Shown here in pieces: positions 11,331 to 24,800 of a stretch of DNA of 64,000 nucleotides. The position numbers were made by a program, and so were the translations under genes. The stretch's first letter is position 1, and each line of letters begins with the position of its first letter. Source of the DNA: Sphaerolaimus hirsutus (Eukaryota; Nematoda; Chromadorea; Monhysterida; Sphaerolaimidae); contig OZ038452.1 of assembly GCA_964036195.1 (NCBI GenBank), forward strand, positions 21,587,785-21,651,784, given 5' to 3'. The notes below the pieces were generated by a model. It did not search any database. It was given only the letters and a program-made list of their open reading frames with translations, and was not told the origin of the DNA.

Positions 11331-11766
11331 TACAATAGAATAAGACACCGAAATATTCAGCATGTTCAATAATTATCACATACCACGAAAAAAGTTGTTT
11401 TTAGAAAGTTTACTTAATGTATGGGGAAAAACTGACCACAGAACGGTACCAATTCCAACACATTGGTGGTGAATCAGGCATCTTGAATCCCGACTCCCGA
11501 CTCCGGTGTCATTCCATTGTCATGCAGAGGTATCAAGACACAATAGACCTATCGCGCTAACGAAAGAAAGTAAAATGTCAAAATGGTAGCACTTCACGAC
11601 GACAACAGACTATATTGTGAAATTTTACAAAGTTAAAATACCTTTTCACATGCTAATCACATTGTATCACAAACCGGTACTTCAAATATAATAAGTGGTC
11701 AACTGACTTCAACCGAAAAATCATGGCAGCAGCGTGTACACTCAAAAAACCTACAAAAGCACACTT

Positions 11767-14700
11767 TCACCTAGCCACCCTCATGGGCGGCGTGGGCGGC
11801 GGCCGCTTAAGAAAGCAAGTCTCGTCAGACTCATAAACCGGGTTATACAATCCACCCGCCGCGGCGGGGGCGGCAGCTGCCGCTCTGCCGCCGTAAGCGA
11901 CAGCCATGCGGCCGCTGTGCACCGAGGGCGCGCCGCCGCTGCCCGCCGAGCCGGGGGCGCTGTCGCTGGCCGCGCCCGCACCCGTCGAACGATTGGTCGA
12001 GGCCAGGGCGAAGCTGGAGTTGAACTCCTCGTCGTAGCTGCTAACCGGCTCCCAGAAGCGGCGAGTGCTGCGAATGTGGGAGAGGTGTTTTGGTTGTACG
12101 GCATTTGGTGCGTAGAGCACACACACTAGTTGACATCAAAATTAGTGTCAACTATGCTTTGGTAAATTATGTGATGTCAACTGTCTGTGATAGAGCTTTT
12201 TTTGGTTAATTATGTGATGTCAACTGTCTTTTAAACTTAATTAGAGCTTAATTAATAGAGCTTCAACACTTAATTTTCATTGTTTCTGTAAGTGTGACGC
12301 TTTAAATCTTGTTTTGTGTTGTTGAGTTGACAATCAGTTGACATTTTTTCGCGATGTCAAGTAGTGTGTGTGGGCACAAACAAACGCCGTTGGTGGCCAA
12401 GTGGATACGGGAAAGTGGTCAAGGAAACACCGATCCATGGATGCGACACTGCAAACACAACGAAAGCTTACCATGCTGCCCCTGCCGCGAGACCTGAATC
12501 GACACAAACACAATCAAAAAGAGATGTCCATAATATGTGCTACACACGCTGGATGGGAACTGAATTCATGTCAACTAAATTACCTAAACTGGTGGCAAAT
12601 ATAAATGGGAAATCAGGTACCTCATTTTTCATAACTATCTCACAGGGAAACGTGCAGCCCAATATGGCTGCCATTTGATGTGGGGCTGCCCACAACATTT
12701 GCCTACATATATGCCAAGTGGCACCCCCTGGCACCCCCCTGTTCTGCTGCTACAAATTGATGAATGTTTTTTTTTCCAATTTTTTCCCCGGAAAATATAA
12801 ATGGGAATTTTCAAAAAACACACAAAATACAGCTGCAGTAAAGTGCACAGCCAATTTTTTTGTGTGCTGCCAACACAAGCAATGAATGCACTTGTGTTGG
12901 GTCCTTTTCAAATATAAAAAAAATACTTATGGCTTTCCCACAGCCATATTTTGACTGCTGGTAAGTTGGGAGTATAATTTGGCCCCTGGTCCACTCACAC
13001 ACACAAAACTTGCCCCCAGCAAGCAGGCATGGACTACAAAAACATGACAACAATTATTTCAAACTTTGTGATTATCAAAATTGTAGTTGTGATTGAAAAA
13101 CTGTGATTTTCAATTTTCTGGGCATGACCTCTTCATTTGTTTATCCCAGTCACACTGGATACAGGGCACATTGCCCATTGGCCCCTATAGGTTTTTATCA
13201 AATAATTAGTGTCCACATTGGATGGGCACAAGTATTTTGTCATTTGCGTCAAGACACTGCAGGCGCCAGACACGCTGTCAGGCAAGTGCCCCCTTTACGC
13301 AGGGCCATTTTTATCATTGGCTATAAAAAATACTTGAATGCAAAAATGGAGCCCAGGAGCAGCCATATGTTGCCCCTGACACTAAACAAGCCAATTCTGG
13401 CCCCCATGTGCTCCATGAATAGCTTGGGATAGTGGATTGTTCACTTTTTTCAAACCTACGTTTTTCTCCAAAAAGAATTTCATGTTTGATCAACAACGCC
13501 ACCATTGTGTGGGGCTTCCGGGGGTTCTGACTGGGTAGAAAATTTGCACATAATTACAATCTACCAATGTCAAAAAAAACATTTTGGTCTCAAATGTCCA
13601 GAAAAAAATTTATCAATAATTTTTGTTTCATCAGGAACAAAAATTTGTATGGAAGTCCCATTTATATTTGCCAGAGAAAAAACATGAGAAAATTTTTTTC
13701 TGCATCAAGGGTGGCCTGAGGGGGGTGTCCCCTAGGGTATATATAGTAAATACTTGGGGGAACCCTCACACAAGATGAAAGCCTAACAGCTTGCATGTGG
13801 GATTTGTAAAATACAATTAAGTGATTTTCCCATTTATATTTTCCACCAGTTTATGTGACGGAACATAGTTAATGTCACATAGGCGCTCCACACGCTGGAT
13901 ACGCTGGAATGTCAACTTGTTTGGAGTCAACTCATTTCAGCTGAATTTAGGTAGCAGGATTATTTTCAAGTACATATGTGGCAATGTCGAAAAGGAATCA
14001 ATATTGCCATGTGCATTTGAACATGGTTTCGCAACCCATACACGAAAATTTTGATGAAAACCATTCGACCAGTTGACATTGGGATGTCAACTGATGTCAA
14101 CTGCAGAAACCGGTTTTCATCAAGATTTCAGTTTATGGGTTGCGAAACCATGTTCAAATGCACATGGCAATATTGATTCCGTTTCGACATTGCCGCATGT
14201 CCACTTGAAATTGTCATGCAACCAAAATTGAGCTAAAATCGAGTTGACACTGAAACCAGTTGACATTCCAGCGTGTGGAGCGCCATAGTGACGTTTAATT
14301 TTCATTGTTTCTGTTACCTAAGTGTGACGTTTAAATTTTTTTTTGTTATTTAGTTGAAATTATTTGACATTGAGTTGACACGAATTTGCGATGTCAACTA
14401 GCGTGTGTGGGCCCAATAACATACTCAGGGAAGCGTAAAATTCACACCCTCAAAACAGCACGTACGCGTTGCTTCTGCCGGGCGCGGTGCCGACGGGCGG
14501 CGGCGCGGCAGTGGCGCTGTCTATCTGCTGGGCGGGCCAGGCGCCCGACCGCTGGCCGGTCGACTCGTAGGTGAGGCTGACGTCGCCGGCGCCGTGCGGC
14601 TGCGGCTTGGCGTACGCAGAGTGCGCCCCGCCGTTGTCCAACGCGCGCTCCATCCTTAGTCGATTGAGATTGTGGTAAATGAAAGATGGTAAATAAGCAG

Positions 14701-15854
14701 TTATGTTATTTATGTTCTACTTTCGGGTTCACTTAATGAATATGATTTTCTTGATTTACATGATTTTCAATAAACATTTTCTGATTATTCAAAAAAAAAT
14801 TCTCAAATGAAGCAGCCAGGAAAAGTATTTTTCCATACATAGATTGCACTATCAGTATAAATAACTTAATAATAAATCATCTTATCATAATAAAAATAAT
14901 AATAACTTAATAATCAGAAATATAAAAATTATAAAATACATAATAAATAAGTATATATTCAAGAAAATTAAACCGGTACCGACTCCGCGGCCATAATGGT
15001 CGGATCGTCGAACAAGTCGGTGCCGGCGGTGACCGGGTGCGACAGGACGCTGTGCACGGTCTTGCGGTCGAGCTGCGTCGTGTCGTAGGGCCGCGGCCCC
15101 GCCGAAGTGCTGTCCGCCATATACTCGCTCGTCTTTGTGCTCAGAATGTCTTTGCGCTTGGCCGACCCGCCAAAGCACCACAGGTAGCCTTTGAGCAGGA
15201 GACACAGGGCGATCAGGGCTACTAGGATGACTAGGACAGCGCCGATGACCAGGACCCACTGTACGAGGTCCACGGGCTCGGATACCGATTGGGCTGGTTC
15301 TGCAAGTGGTTAATTATCGTTTTACGTTTTTTAAACAATCAGATAAATTTGAAGTTTGAAATGAAATTCACCTATCGTGATTGGATCGGAAATTGTCAAT
15401 AGTTGCATGGGACGCAGGTCGACTTCGGCCAGAAATGTCTGCCAATTCGCGATGAGCAGACTGAAATTAGAATTGATGTGAGGTGACAAAAACTTTACAT
15501 CAGTGTGCAGTACTATCGCGAATGTACTAACTTTGTCAATTTCTGAGCTTCCATAGGAGCGCCAGTGGCCGGGTCCCAAGCCCAAACGTGCACGTCGGTC
15601 CTGCACAACGTAAAGTTACGTATGTTTTTAGCCGATTTCGCCATTTTAACTGCTGGGAAGGGAAAAAGCACGAACATCGTGTCGTTCAAATCTCCATTTT
15701 CATCGAGGTGGTGTGAAATGCCGTTGATTTTCAGGTCCAATTTAGTCTCTCTGGCCATCGTTTTCTCAAAGACAACGAGCATCTCCTCAGTGATTGCGTA
15801 GCTCGGCTGACCAGAAACCACCACTGCTTGATTGTGATGAGCGAGCAAATATAC
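11767..15854 (-). CDS. Cadherin gene block 6: membrane-proximal domain, TM helix and tail (exons 50-54)
   Basis: Exons 15854-15532, 15460-15372, 15299-14984, 14654-14466 and 12067-11767. Exons 50-51 are not a cadherin repeat: VYLLAHHNQAVVVSG, an ITEEMLVVFEKTMARET helix, HHLDENGD and TDVHVWAWDPATG resemble the membrane-adjacent domain described for CDH23/PCDH15-type proteins. Exon 52 holds the 22-residue transmembrane helix followed by a basic stop (SAKRKD). Exons 53-54 encode a Gly/Ala/Pro-rich tail with RRFWEPVSSYDEEF and LYNPVYESDE, possible phosphotyrosine or adaptor sites. The last intron (2.4 kb) holds nested MITEs. Confidence 0.88.
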
Positions 15855-18800
15855 CTGGAATGACCATTTAAGACACATTGGTTGCGGATGCTTCAAGGGT
15901 TCGTTTTTTGGTATAAGACACAGTGTTTGCAGATGCTTCAAGGGTTCCTTCTTTGGTAGAACCTAAGTCTAAGCCTAAGCCTGTTCCGTTACTAATCTAG
16001 ACCTATTACTCATGTAATTCTAACCGTTACCCATCTAGACCCGTTACTCATCTAATCCGCCCACAGATGAGTAACAGGCTTAGATGGGTAACAGCCAGGG
16101 GATTAGTGATGATGGGGTACACATGGAATACACCGCTGCTCATTCACTGATAAAAGGCGGGCTCATTCACTGATTTTTCGGCCTTTCAATATTCTTTTTT
16201 TTGTCATAAAATTGACAGTTGCTACTCCATTTCAAGATACAACAGCCCACTAATCAAAATGAAACGAGCACCCCGGTCAAACCTTCAGTGGCTGCGTGCT
16301 GTTGTGCAGGCCATCGGTGACATAGGCAACCATACTGTACTCAGTGTGGCCAAACGGGTCCACCTCTCCATCAACGAGCAGGGCGCCCGTTTCAGGGTCC
16401 ACCCTGAATGGATCGCTAGTATCCATCAACTCTGACGACTGGACGAGCGAATCCTGGGGGCACTCCCAGACCCTGTAAAATGCCCTGTAATATGTAAAAT
16501 GTCATGCAAAGTGTCAAAGGCATGTAAAATGCACTGAAAAATAGCAAACGTACGTTTGCCATTTTCCACGGCATTTTACATGACTTTCCACACTTCGCAC
16601 GACATTTTCCATTTTCCATGTCATTTCAGTGTCTGGGATGGGCACCTGGTCGGCCAGGCCGTCGGCGAGCAGCCTGTACCTGAGCCAGCCGCCCACGTCC
16701 GCGTCGGTGGCCAGCAGCCGGCCGACCTCCTCGCCGCGCTTGACGAACCGCTGCACGGCGAAACTCAGGCCGTACTTGCCAGTCTGGAAGCGCGGCGGCG
16801 AGTCGTTCACGTCGGTCACGTTCACCACCACCAGCACCTCGTCGTCGCCGAGCTCGACGAATTCTGACCGGGGACACAGCATATCGGTAATACTCCAGTT
16901 GGTTCACGCTGGCAGTTTGCCAATGATATTTAACGCATAATATTTTCATAAGAAGTTAGACAAATTCATTGCTGAAAGACGTTATGTACGTTAACGCATT
17001 GACAACACAGATTTCTTTGAATTTTCTACTAAAATTACATGCTTTTATAATACATAGTTGGCACCTTTCTAACATGAGACATAAATATCAAAAGTACGAG
17101 TGCAGAGTATCAAGTCCGCAAATTATACAGGCGCGATTATAATACGTATGTTGCAAGTTGCCACGATCGAACTTCACAGCAGCGTTTACACGCTTTTGTG
17201 TGCCGACAAAAAAGTTTTCAGGAAAAGTTCCATAATTCTGGAATTAAGTTTCATATATGCAAGAAAAAACGGTGAATTGTGCTCACTAGTTATGTGTACA
17301 CACATGCCAATTTGCAGATAATTTGAGCATGTCGTTCAAGAATTATAGGCAATTGAAAATGAATTTTAGTTGTCGGTTCGGTTTTCGTTTTGAAACCGAA
17401 CCGACAACTGAAATTCATCTTCAAATGCAAATAAGTTTTGAACGACAGGCTCAAATTATATGCAAATTGGCATGTGTGTAAACTTAACTAGTGAGTATAC
17501 TTCACTGGCTTTTCCTGCAGATACGGAACTTTATTCCGGAATTATGGAACTTTCTCGCTTAACTTTTTTGGCGGCACACGAAACCGTGTAAACGACCCTT
17601 TAGACAAATCAGAAAATGTTGTAAATGTGTTTTCTCAAGCTTACTTGTCGCTAAAACATCTTAGCCCAGAAAAACATAAATAGCAAGTATAAACAAGCTT
17701 ACTTGACACTTCAACACCGGCCTGCCGTTTACGTCTGCTGTCTTCTTGGGTGGCTTTGATACGCAAAAAGTAGAGGGAACGGGCTTCTCTGTCCAACGGA
17801 GACACAACATACAGCTCACCCGTTGTTGCATTGATCTCAAAAAAATCTGTGTGAAAAAACAGGCTATATTTACTTTATCTTGAAAAAGCATATAGCCAAC
17901 TTCATGCATTGAAAAAATTGAAACTTTTAGACAATATTTATAATCCATCACAATCTCGAAAAACTCTTAAAAAGAAAATATAATAAAGTATCTCTGGAAA
18001 ATGCTCGTAAATTATAAACATATCAATATAAATATATATTTTTTATATTTCCTGATATTTTTAAAATATAAATTTCCCAGATATTTTTTCAATTCCAGTT
18101 CGAACAACCGACCAAAATGCTTCTCAGCAAACGCGTAGTTCACAGGGAATCCTCTCACTTCAAACGTGGAATTCAAATCGATCAACATTCTCGGCTCCGC
18201 GGTATTCTCAGGCACAGTGACCCAATACTGCGTCCTGGTGAATGCCTTATCCCTGGTGGCGCCAGTTGGATCAACCTGGGGCAGTCCCAAACCCTGTAAA
18301 ATGCCCTGTAAAATGTCAAATGTCATGCAAAGTGTCAAAAGTCATGTAAAACGCCCGGTAAAATGGCAAACGTACATACAAGTTTGCCATTTTCCAGGCA
18401 TTTCACATGACTTTTGACACATCGCATGACATTAGACATTTTACAGGGCATTTTACAGGGTCCGCGACTGGCACCAGAAAGACGCGCACGCGACTTTGCG
18501 CAGAGTCGCCGCTGGTCACATTGGTGGCGGTCACCTGCAGCGTGTAGCCCTGGCCCAGTTCGTCCGGCTGTGGCTTGCGGCCGAGCGACAAAGTGCCGTT
18601 GTCCATGTCCACCCGGAAAATGCCGTCGTGGTCGTCTGGGAATATTTACTTTTGTTATAAGTGAGTGGAATAAGTGCTGCTGTCGGCGCCAAGATGGAGT
18701 CCTTTCTCAACGAGTGTTATAGGTGCATAGGCAGAGCACTTTGTTTCCCTTTAACGAACCCTTTTCACCTTCGCCACATATTACCACAAATATAAACCAC

Positions 18801-21800
18801 ATAAACTCGAGCAAAGCAGTACCAGAGGAACTGCAGACCCTGTAAACCGCCCTGTCAAATGTTAAATATAATGCAGTATCAATGTTCATGTAAAACGCCT
18901 GTAAAATGGCAAACACGTTCACCAATTTACAGGGCACTTTACATTGACTTTTGACACTTTGCACGACATTTTACATTCTACAATGTCTGCGAGTGGCGCC
19001 ATCAATCCAAGTCGTACCTGCGAGAGTGTACTGCAAGGGAGGCACGCCGGCGGTGAGCTGCAGCAAGCGGTCGCCGGGCTTGTGCCACGGGCGCACGTCC
19101 ACGAAGTAGATCGGCTGGCCGAACGCTGGCCGACCCAGCTGGCCGGGCGGAACTAGCTGGATCTTGATCTAAAAGTGGGCAGTAGAACGGTCATGAATGA
19201 TATCTATTATCATCGAAATTATTTCTACGGTGAACGCTTGTAACAGCGACATCCTTTACTAGCGCATGCCAGGGCATTAGCAAATATGGGACTTCTGGCA
19301 CTTTCGCTAACATAATAACACGTAAATACAAACACATCAAACAACCTTTTTCTGGGCCCTGAGAGGATATCGACTTTTATCCGCCGCAATGATCGATAAC
19401 TCCATTTCCTCCCCGTGCTCCGACGCCCACAATGGCATGGTGGTGCGCAGCTCCCCACCTGAAAAACAAGCGATTTTAAAACTTCTAAACACAGAAAAAT
19501 GGTCATTGAAGCATTACTCCCTATAAGAGCCCCCACAATGCAGTCCGAAAAATAAACCCTCCGCGGGGTATTTCGAAGAAATACAGTACCACATTTCGAC
19601 ATCAAAATACACATTCCGGCATCATATATTGAGCACATTCTACGTGAAACACGCCTTTTTCCAGAATACTTTTTATTACTGTATCTCTGGAAAAACGTAG
19701 ATGATTTTGCTATTTTTCGTTTGGACAAAACGGCATGTTGATATCAAATCGATTAACTAGATTTTTTCGATTTAGCGCACATGCACTTTTGAAAGGAAAC
19801 TTCTGGATTCCGGAAAACTGCACCAACCATCAGCGGGGAGGAAAAAGAAGTTTTTGTGATTGCGCAGGGTCAGCGTTACTTCGCCATTCTTGCCGTCATC
19901 CAAATCAGTAGCAGTTACGTTGCAAACAGCGTAGCCGGCGGCGACGCCCTGTGACAAAAACGCGGAAATGATGCCAGGGGTAGATTACACGCATATCACC
20001 ACAAACTGTCGAGTAAGTCACCCCTTCAAACCCCATTGCCAAAGAACAGTGGGGAAAATAAGTTAACTGTAATGTACTTACCTAAATTAGAGTAATGCGC
20101 ATCTGCGCAGTTATTTGCATACACATGCTGATTTATGCTATACACAGTGTATTTCAGTGTTAAATTCAAAATAGTTATACACCTACTCTGATTAACTCTG
20201 GTCATTTCCCGGGGGTAACTTATTCAAGCATTTTCTCTATTAATCATCGACAAACCTCCGGCACGGACACCACATCGGGCATGGACGCATGAAACCGCGG
20301 CGTGTTATCGTTCACATCCAGCACAATAACAGTCAAATTGGCATATCCACTCAGGGGCGGCTGGCCCCCATCCGTAGCCTTGACCAGTAGCCGGTGCACT
20401 GCTTGTTGCTCTCGGTCAATGTCGCCTTGCACGCGAAGTTCGCCAGAGTCCTGACCGACCAGGAAGTAGACATCTGCCTCGTCGCCCTCTAGGGAGTAGG
20501 TTACGCGGCCGTTTGTGCCTGCGGCGTGGAGAGTTGTTACAGAATTTATAGAAGTACCGTATTTCATCGATTAACTGCCATTTCTGAGCAAGCTGAATAA
20601 AAGTAATCTACACCTCCAGTAATAATCCCCCCATGAATATAGTTCCTCCACAAAAAAGTGTGACGAAAAATAATTTCCCAAGGGAATTATTGAAGGAAAT
20701 ACGTACATCAACAAAGAAAAAATAGTCCTAAGTTGCCCATCAAAGTTTTCTGACGAATAAATGACTCAAACGCGGCGATTTCGAGGAAATTGGGTAATCG
20801 CTGGGATAATCTTGTCACGCTAAACTGTGGATGTTGAATCTACTGTGGTAACCACTTTACATGAATATTTACCAACCTGAATCAAAGTCAATGGCCCTGA
20901 CAGTAGTGCCGAGAGACGAGCCCTTGCCAAAGCCATAGGGTCCCTCCGGCAATGTAATCTCATAGTCGACCACAGTGAACTCCGGCGCATTGTCATTCTG
21001 ATCCAGTACGGTTATCAGCAGCTGCGAATCACACAAGTATTTGATGCGACATTTGAACTTTCAATGATTCAACTTCAATCTCGATGAACTTCAACTTTCG
21101 ATGAAATTTAAGTTACAGGGATATACAGGGATGGGGGCAGTCCCGAGCCCTGTAAAGTGTCAAAAGTTCAGCAATATTTTTTCATCTTATTGACATTTTA
21201 CATGACATTTGACACTTGACTTTACAGAGCTCGGGACTACCCCCTTGTGGGGAAAGCCATCAAAATTTTTTCAAGTGGCAACGGCGATGGGATTGCCATT
21301 TGTGATGCACCATCTAAAGGAAACTCTCTTCTCGATATACAACACTGTTGCCAGTCGCGTACCATTGGAAAACGTCAGATAAAAAATGCAAAATCATCCA
21401 ACTGTCAAAAAAACACAAAAAATATAAAATGCTTGAAATGTAAAATAATCCTTTCGATTTTACAACATTTGACAAAATTCCATTGACATTTTACATGACG
21501 CTCTGCGGACTGCGAGATTAGCCCAAACAAAAAACAACAACACAACTAACAGTTGCATAATCCACAGTACCCGTGCCCTCGTCAGTCACCATAACCACAA
21601 CATTGTATTGATTAGGACCCTCAATTTTATCCGCATCCAAACGTTTCGCAGTCAGCACTGCCCCTGGCTCTTGTTCACTCATGAGAAAAGCGTCACTGTG
21701 CATCAATTCAAATTTGATCGCGCCCAAACCGCCGGTGGCATTTAATAGGCCCAATGTAGTGCCAGCTGGCAAGTTTTCCTCGATCTCGAATGTGTAACGC

Positions 21801-24800
21801 TTGGTGTCGAATTTTATGCCATTTTCGGGCGCGTTTGATTTTGGCATTTCCACTAATTCAACCATCAAATTCATGCTGGCGATTTCGTCCTGATTCTGTT
21901 TGTCCATGGCGGTTATTTTCAAAATGATGTTGTCTTTGTTGTCCTCAGTTACCACCATGCCGTTGCGCTGCGATTGAAAAAACTGGCAGAAAATGTTTAT
22001 CGCAAAGAAGACCTTGAACGGTAGAATGGGTATTCCGCATCCTAATTTTTTTTTGCATTCATTGGCAAAACACTATGGTGATTGCATCCTACCATACCGT
22101 ATTTCCTCGAAATACCACCTCCTTGAATTAAACCCCCCTAGAAATACCCCCGACTGGAATTATGTACATCATGTAAATTGTACATGATGTATTTGTTTGC
22201 ATCGCAGCTACATATATTTACACTAGTTACGAAAATTTCTGACTAAATAATAACAGCCCCCTAGTAATACCCCCTCAAAATTTGCACTCTGAAAAAAGAA
22301 ACCCCTGGGGGTATTTCGATAAAATACGTAGAGAAAATTATAATTAAAAAACGCACTCGCATCGTTTCCAAATCCAGCGGCTTGTTCAACTTGAGCGTGC
22401 CAGCCGCCTGATCCACAACAAAATACTCATCAGCCGGTGAATCTAGCAGAAACTCCACATTGCCCCAAATGTTGTCCTTGGAGTTGCACTCGGCCGCGCC
22501 CGGCTCCGCCTCCAGACGGGGCATGTAGATGATCGAGTCCACTGAGGTGGTCTCCGCCAGGGCGACCCGCTGCGCCGTGTGCGTGAAGTGCATCGCGCAC
22601 TTTTTCAGGGTGATGGAGGGGGTGGTGGGCGCCTGTGGGAGGTGTTTGTGTTGGAGGGAGATTTATTATGGTGGTGATGAATGGCTATTATCGTATTTTA
22701 TCACTATGTTCAAAAACTCCCGCCTCGAATAAATGACTATGGCATTACGGTAAATACAAACATCAAACAGAGTGTGCTGTGTCACTGTATGTTTCCAATT
22801 TATTTGTGTAAATTAACATTGCGGTTGTATTGCAGTTTCATTTCAAGTTACGAATTTAAGTGAAAATTCTGCTAAAAAAATTAACCGCGGTCATCAAATT
22901 TTGCAGGCAAGCAAAAAGTCCTCTGGTGGAATATCGAGGATGGTAAATTGATAAATAATACAGTATGATAGAACTAGTATTTACAGAGTGCACATAAAGG
23001 TTCAAAAATCAGTCATACCAAAAATAAAATGAACCCACCAAATCTCCATCACCATCAACTTTCTTCGAAGACAGAATGGTGACCCAATCAAAAGGCGTGG
23101 TATCATCCGAAATTGTCGCAGTGCTGTAGGGAACAGTATTAGCAGTAGTAGCGGCCGGAGTAACAGCGGCGGCAGTGCTTTTGGTAATGGCTGCACTGGT
23201 TAGCACCGTGACAAAAGTGGTTCTGGTTGTTCGTGTGGTGCCTGGTGCTGTAACTTCTGACACCGTTGAAGTTCTGGCGCTAGTTCTGGGTTCAGTGGTG
23301 CTGTGTGGTGTTGTGGTGCTCGGTTCTGTTCTGCTCGATGAAGTAGTAGATGAAGTAAAAGCAGCTGGCGAGACAGTCGTAGTCGACGCGGCTGCAGTTG
23401 TCGACACGGCTGCAGTAGTCGATGCGGCTACAGTTGTCGATGCGGCTGCAGTCGTAGTCGGTGGGGGTGCAGTAGTCACAGGTTGTTGCACAGTGATTGT
23501 GACCGGAACGAACACACTGTGCCCCTTGCCATTCCTATCTGTGGCAAGCACCTGCGCGGTGAAAACACAAAATTTGATATACTTAATACAAACAATATTT
23601 GTCATCCATCGAACTACCGTATTTAAGTACTAGAATAATTCCCCCATGCTAGACGAGTAAGGAAAAAATAATTCCCCCTTTAGGCCAGGGACGTATCCAG
23701 GATTTTTGAGCGGGGGGGGGCTGCTTGTTTACGGAACCCGGCGAACGGGGGGGGGGGCTCAGCCCCCCCCCCTAAAATTTTCCCTATATAGGGATGGAAA
23801 GGCGTTTTGGCGCTGGCGCCATACAATGGCGCCACGCTATGGCGCTATTGGCGTTGGCGCCAGCGCCAGGAACCGCTTTATATGTATGTAAATATGCATA
23901 CATATGCAGCGAAAGTTGCATAAATAAATTCATTTCCAAGGATATTGGTTTACATGAACCGATCCGTTGAAAATACTATGCATGGGGAAGAAATTGCGCG
24001 CTTGCGCGCAAAATTTTTAAGAAACACCAAAAAATATATAGTAAAAGTTGCATTTTCCGGGACTTTTTAGGTCTCACCCCGGGAAGGGGGGGGGCTGCAG
24101 CCCCCCCCGCCCCCCCCCCTGGATACGTCCTTGCTTTAGGTTAATGATAAATTTGTTGGGTTAAATTTGAACAAAATGTTCTGAATAAAACATATTTCAT
24201 GAAATGAGTTGATAGAAACATGCTTGAAAATTTTGCCGAAATAATAATTTCCCCTCGAATAGCCCCCGCCCTCAAAAAGTTTTACGAAAAATATTCCCGG
24301 GGGAATTATTCGAATAAATACGGTATTTATCGTAAATATTTGATCACACACAACTGGCACGAAATGGTCTTACCTCCAAATGGTATTTGGGCTTGGTGAA
24401 ATAGTCCGGCTGGCACAAGAGTGTCAAAGTGGCTAGGCGAGCCGATATCTCGAAGCAATCTGCATCGTCGCCAGACAAACTGTATGCGATCGCGCCAAAA
24501 TCTCCCTGGTCGACGTCACTCGCTTCGATATGCTGCGGTCAAATGAATTCAATCTACCGTGTATCGTCGATGAAGTCTCCCTCTCGACCCCCCCCCCTCT
24601 TTGATGGTTGGGAAAGACACCCATGTATAAAAACGTTTCTATGTACATATATGTGCTAAAATACAAGCATTATTTTGCAACTGATGTTCACTAGCATAAA
24701 ATTCATTCCATGAATAATGGAATATGTATTCAGACTTGCAGGTTTATGCAACTAATTTAACTCAATTCACACAATATATTGCTTTCTACCTCATATACCG

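Larger units (their letters stand above)
12108..14414. mobile_element. Large MITE-type element with ACACACTAGTTGACA ends, carrying nested insertions
   Basis: Left GAGCACACACACTAGTTGACA and right TGTCAACTAGCGTGTGTGGGCCC are inverted copies. Repeated GATGTCAACT words lie along the interior. Two other elements (12586-13852 and 13882-14284) sit inside it. The left border is approximate. It fills the last intron of the cadherin gene. Confidence 0.55.

Noticed and set aside
15546-15606. An intron between AKNI and the following TDVHVWAW segment
   Set aside because: The frame is continuous through 15532-15854 without splicing and the unspliced protein fits the membrane-proximal domain.
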